From Cheiracanthium punctorium (Eukaryota; Arthropoda; Arachnida; Araneae; Cheiracanthiidae): a DNA stretch of 64,000 nucleotides. Location: NCBI GenBank assembly GCA_038373885.1, contig JAWZYV010014418.1, positions 1,116,001-1,180,000 of the forward strand, given 5' to 3'. The notes under the pieces were generated by a model. It saw only the letters and a list, made by a program, of their open reading frames with translations, was not told the DNA's origin and searched no databases. Both the position numbers and the translations under genes were made by a program. Shown one piece after another: positions 59,056-64,000 of the stretch; the first letter of the stretch is position 1; each line of letters starts with the position of its first letter.

Positions 59056-61538
59056 GTTTATCCTGCGAAGTCTTTATTATCATTAGATGAAAAGACAAAC
59101 GTCTAAGCCACCGATGAAACCAGTCTTTATGTGAAAAGTTTTAATGGCATAAATGTTTTAGAATCAGCTTTTCCCCCCTGTAAAAGCTATTACTAATCAC
59201 TTATTTAAAGAGACCGATAGTTTTAATTTTGCGTGTAGAAATATGCTTTGGGGATTAAAAAAATGTCAGGTATGTTTAATAACTAAAAATGGAGTAAACA
59301 CCAAGCATTTAATAAGTAAACATTAGTCTAAATTCATAACAGGAAATTTTTAAAAATTAATTTTGATATGTGTAAATAACACACTTTTTTGTATATATGT
59401 GTTATGTATAAAGTTGTTTATTAATTTGAGACTAGCGTATGTTTGTAATTTTTAGTGTGTTTACTTTTAACGAAAATATTAATTCAGTCTACAGACAGTT
59501 TTGTAACTCATTTTTAGAGCAATAATGTTCTAGGAGAAGTTTTTTGATATTACGTATTATTATACTTAATTTAATAATCGACTAACTGATGTAGAAATAT
59601 TTTCTTATATTAAACAAAAATTAAATTATATTAAATAGCCAAAATGTTCGCTTTTTTTTTTAAAGCAGTAGCTCAAACGAAAAAGGGTGATCACTACACT
59701 TACATTGGTTTGTATAAATTTGGAATTCTTAATAAAAAACACCATTGAAGAAAATTCTTCAATGGAAACCCACAGTAGTTTTTAAGATACTTTTCATAAG
59801 ATTAATTTGAAATTTCCATTTTCATGAAATAAACACGAGTCTTTGCATGTTTATTACAAATTTCTTACTAAAATATGTAAAAGTTTTTTCTTTGAATTCT
59901 ACTTTTAAATTATATGAAATTTAATAATTAAATAAAATAACAAATCATTGCCGTCTCTATTTTTTTTTTCAACGTTTGTTTTCCAAGGTGTCTTATTCAA
60001 CTATAAGTGTGAATTCAGCTGTAAATACACTAACTTTTACTGCTTAATAAGTTACAAATAATTGTTATTTTAATTTTAAAACTTTAATGTGCAAAAATCT
60101 TTTTTAACAGCATAAAAATTTCATGTAAACCTCCAACCGCTCTTATATGATTTCCAATTTTTAATCTTTTTTAAATAAAAGATTATTCGGAAAACTGCGT
60201 TTAGAAAAAAAAAAAAATCTTCGGAAAGAAACCTTTATCAATGTAAATTGCAGTCTTTTAACATTTTTCAATTCCAGGTTTCATTGAATTTCATGTTCTA
60301 CGTTAGACTAGCTATCATTTTTCTTTTATCTTCTAGAAATAGTACATTTAAGCCTGAAAATATTTCGGTATTCATTTTCGGAGTTGTTCGATTTCGTTTT
60401 AAATTTTCTTTTAAAATAATGTTCAAAAATGTATATTCATAGATTGCGTGCTTTAAGTTGATATTTCCTTCTGATATAACGTTTCAGCATTTTTTGCTTA
60501 TTGTATCCTCATTCAATACGAAATTTCTCTTTCATTCCATGTTAAATTGTTGTTTCAGGTCTTTTCAACGCTATGGTTTTCATACCGAAAATATATTTTG
60601 GAAGTCCACATTTTCCCTGCACATTCTAGTCGCTTACAAAATGCACATGCGAAAATGGTCTATTATTATTTTTTTTTTCCTTTCTTTCTTTTTTTAAAAA
60701 TTCTTCTTGTTATTCCGCGAGAAGGAATGGATTTGTTGAAATTTTGTTGCAACTCTATAAATCAGCAAAAAATACTGTAAACTTGTGGCAGAGATCGTAG
60801 CAATAAAAGATCTGGACAACAGATTGTGTAAAAACAGAAATTTAATCAATAATGAAAACAGGAAAAGGCTTTTTAGTTTCCTGTGCTCTTTTAGAAGGAA
60901 ATAGAAGAATCGGGATCTGAGCTTTTCTTTGTTTTTCACTCTTTAAGACAACATTTGAGTAATGTTGAACAAGAGCTTATATAATGTTTAAAATAACGCT
61001 TAAAGCGAATAATTCTCTGTTTGCTTTAATTTACAAAGGACTTCGATTTGAAGTACCTTATACCGTAATAGATAGTCTGTTTAAATGAATCAATAGAATA
61101 AGCAAAAGAACTTTGTCTTTATTTAGCAAAATTCCTCATTGTTTAGCTTTTAACCAGAAATAAAAACGCTTTATGCTGAAATTTTGAAAAGAAAATTCAT
61201 AAGTTTTCATCAAATCGCATTTTATGGGAAGGATAAAAAGAATAAGTTCTCCCTTTAGACTTATATGCTAAAATTACGAATTGAACGGAAATCTTTCACA
61301 TGGACATTTGAGTGCCATAACAGAAAAACCTCTGTTTATAGTATTGTTTAAAAGTGATTACGTCAGAAAAATAATTTGATAGACAATTATAGTGTTGTGA
61401 TAGAAAAAGTAACTTGTCAATACAAAAAAAAAAAAATACCATTACATACAATGCCCCTTTTCTGATTTTTTTTATAATTACTTTGCACTGTATTTTGACA
61501 CTCATTGTGTCAGTTCCAAGAGCACTTGCGTAAACAAA
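59056..61538. other. AT-rich non-coding stretch
   Basis: No gene recognised. The main structured point is the near-palindrome at 59742-59765: CCATTGAAGAA and TTCTTCAATGG with a 2-base centre. Confidence 0.6.
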
Positions 61539-61539
61539 T

Positions 61540-62392
61540 AGTGGAAGGTGGCCCAAAATGATTCCCTTAAAGTTAAAACTTTTATATAAACATTTATGTT
61601 ATTTTATACAACTTTGCCCTTTGCTATCATATTTTACACTATATTTTGCATCATTAACGTATTTTAATAATATTTTAAAAACACAATGAGTAATGAAAAA
61701 AACTAGAATTTTTAGAAAGTGTCTAAAGGTTCATTTTACCCGCAACCCAAGGGCAAAATTAATCTTAATTTGAAAATAATTTTAAATTGTTTTTTATCGG
61801 CAAAAAAAAAAGAGATATGAAAGTAATTATGAGTATACATAATGAAATAGAATACATTTTACAATCATATAGCACGCATGATTTATTTTATGAAAATTAA
61901 CAATAACAAAATATTTTAGAATTAGAATTAAAAAATCATTTCCTACAATAAACGCAGAAATTAATTAAATAATGGAATGGGGGAATCATTTTACCCGGCA
62001 ATATGGCTAACCACTTTAGGCCGTATTACTGGAACACGCCGAGAAACATAACAAACTTAGCAAGTGTAATTCACATCTAAACACATACTCTGTTCAGTAA
62101 ACCAAGTCATATTTCTGCACATTGAAGACTGTATTTATAAATAAATAGGAAAGGTTGTGCTCACTTCATTAGAGATCTGATAAAACCCAGTTTATTTTAT
62201 TTATTTATTTATTTACTTTTTGAAGAATTCTACTCAGACACGAAATACACCGATCGCTTAAGTACCGCCATTGCTTCTTCTTCACTTGGTACAACTAGTT
62301 TATGTGTTACTGGGTAGATAGCGCTGCCTGTATCTAAGAAAACATATGTGTATCGTTTTACCCGCTAGGATCATTTTGAGCCATCTTACCCT
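61540..62392. mobile_element. Non-autonomous DNA element, copy 2
   Basis: An 853-bp copy of the element at 34968-35855, same orientation. The left end is AAGGTGGCCCAAAATGAT; the right end on the opposite strand is AAGATGGCTCAAAATGATCC, so these termini pair better inward (through AAAATGAT) than those of copy 1. It lacks the 75-bp segment of copy 1 and has gained an (ATTT)n expansion near 62190-62215. Non-coding. Confidence 0.82.
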
Positions 62393-64000
62393 AAATTTAT
62401 TTTTATACCAAAGTAATATTTCTTGTAAAATGTAAACTATTATTCGCATCCTCAGATAGCTCGTTACTAATTTTTTACTGTTGCATGGATGATTGTTTTT
62501 TCTTTTCTTTTTCTTTTTTCTTTTTTTTTCTGTTTGTTTGTTTTTTAGATTAAAGCCCGCTAAGTTTAAATTCTGAAAATTGACACTCGTTCTATCCGGA
62601 TAATGCTATACGATTCCAGATTTACTCCATGTTTGGTTTCACAGAGTTTAGCATTTCAGTTTTAAAGACTGATATTAAATCATAAATTCTAAGAGTCACA
62701 GGAAATTAATTTGTCATAATGCATATTCAGAACTCGATAAGCGAAATTGTTTCTCCTGCCTGCCATATCTTACTAATATAGTCACGTAAGTTGTGCGTTG
62801 CGTAGAAAATATCCCTAAAGTGTTAAATTTGACTGTTCATCCAGGATATCATGTGCACTTAGAGAACTTAAAGGCGTTATAATGCAAATGATTGAATGCA
62901 TAATTTAGAATAACAAAATATGTATGTTTCTTAAATATTCAAAATGTTAAACTTCTCAATATTACTCTTAAGATAACATCTACAAGTGCTCTGTTCTCTT
63001 TAAATTTGTGTTACGTGCGTTCTGGGTTACAGATAAATTAGATAAATAGACTAAAATATTCTTACCAGCATATTAAGCTAGGTATGTATACTGACCAATG
63101 AGAAGTTCGGTGGATTCTGAGGAGCAGATGTGTACATGAGTGATTCTAGAAGTTGGTTAATTAGATAATTTATAGGTAAAGGATGCATAAATAAATTAAT
63201 ATAAGATCTAGAGGGGTTGGTTCAAACATTACCAATTCTTTTGTAGACATATTAACAGGTTTTTACTGTATTTGGCTTGTCAATTTTATTTCTATATTCA
63301 TTCAGTATTGGGAATTTTTTTTCAAATTCGACGAAGAGAAGCTTTTCGACATTTTATTTAATTTTGAGTATCAAGTTCTCATATAAGTAAGTAAACACAT
63401 TTTCATGAAACGTTTCCAGAGGAATCCTTTAATCCTAATATATTGCTTTAATAATACCGTAAGACTGTTAGATCTATTTCGCGCCTTGTTCAATAAAGTG
63501 TTTTTATTATTGAACGAGTGCTCAATATGTAATTGCAGGAATATATAACGAGTTTAAACTTTTCTTGCGAATATATCTGTGTAAAGCAAAAAAGAAAGTC
63601 ATAAATGAAATTATTAATACATACCTAAAAAAGCTATCACGGTTTTTTTTAATTTATTGGTATTTTATCCTAAATGTATTAAAGTAACCATCCTAGAAGT
63701 TACAACAGCGATTGGAGCATATACGTTTCAAGCTCTTTAAAAAATACAGTTTTTAAGAATTATAATAAGTCTTTTTTTTCTCTTACTCGTAAATTTAAGG
63801 GTATTTCTCATGCTAAGTTTGTTTAAAAATTCATTTTTACTTCTGCATTTCTTCTTAAGCAGTTTTATTCGCCACCCCAGTTAATATACTGCATAAGAAT
63901 GAAAATACTTTTCTCCCATTCTCTGTTTTCCGGGTTTAATTAACTGTGAAATTTTGTTACAGAAAATTAAATTTTTCTTTTATCACTATAATCTGTACAA
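62393..64000. other. AT-rich non-coding stretch to window end
   Basis: No gene or mobile element recognised. A pyrimidine-rich TTTTCTTTTC tract lies at about 62498-62546. Confidence 0.6.

Noticed and set aside
1..64000. CRISPR arrays, operons, ribosome binding sites, rRNA genes
   Set aside because: No regularly spaced repeats, no prokaryotic gene structure and no rRNA-like segments; the window is eukaryotic.

Overview
The window is eukaryotic: AT-rich (roughly 70% by eye), rich in microsatellites and homopolymers, with no operons or bacterial-style genes. It looks like a gene-poor, intronic or intergenic stretch of an animal genome. The transposon families (a Tc1-like DD34E element, hAT-type MITEs, tRNA-derived SINEs, a LINE tail encoding RNase H) suggest an arthropod, most plausibly an arachnid. 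That placement is an inference from repeat style only.

The only complete open reading frame I can support is a Tc1-like transposase on the minus strand (4453-5481), inside an element with perfect 27-bp inverted repeats and TA target duplications. Coding relics are a Tc1-like transposase (31943-32843), a 5'-truncated LINE tail with an exact 13-bp target-site duplication (18413-18891), and a decayed gene of an uncharacterised repeat-associated family (22580-23345). The last lies between inverted repeats of about 480-490 bp, which suggests the family is a DNA-transposon protein (element 21211-23778).

Layout: 1-3190 holds AT-rich DNA with two strong stem-loops. 3199 is a candidate recursive splice site. 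4227-5731 is the intact Tc1-like element. 9870-10135 is an isolated GC-rich island. 12912-13010 is a candidate first coding exon with a perfect splice donor. 18.4-24.3 kb is a transposon cluster: LINE, long-inverted-repeat element with a SINE inside, and a hAT MITE. 27.5-29.3 kb is a nest of SINEs, one inside a piggyBac-like MITE. 32-36 kb holds a dead Tc1-like element, a SINE and a MITE whose second copy is at 61.5-62.4 kb. 39849 is a second candidate recursive splice site. 45.9-46.4 kb is a hAT-like MITE inserted in a TA microsatellite. The rest is unannotatable AT-rich sequence, with three less AT-rich blocks that could be regulatory.

The two recursive-splice-site candidates and the candidate exon are all on the plus strand. 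Together they fit one long-intron host gene crossing the window, but this rests on short motifs and needs transcript data.
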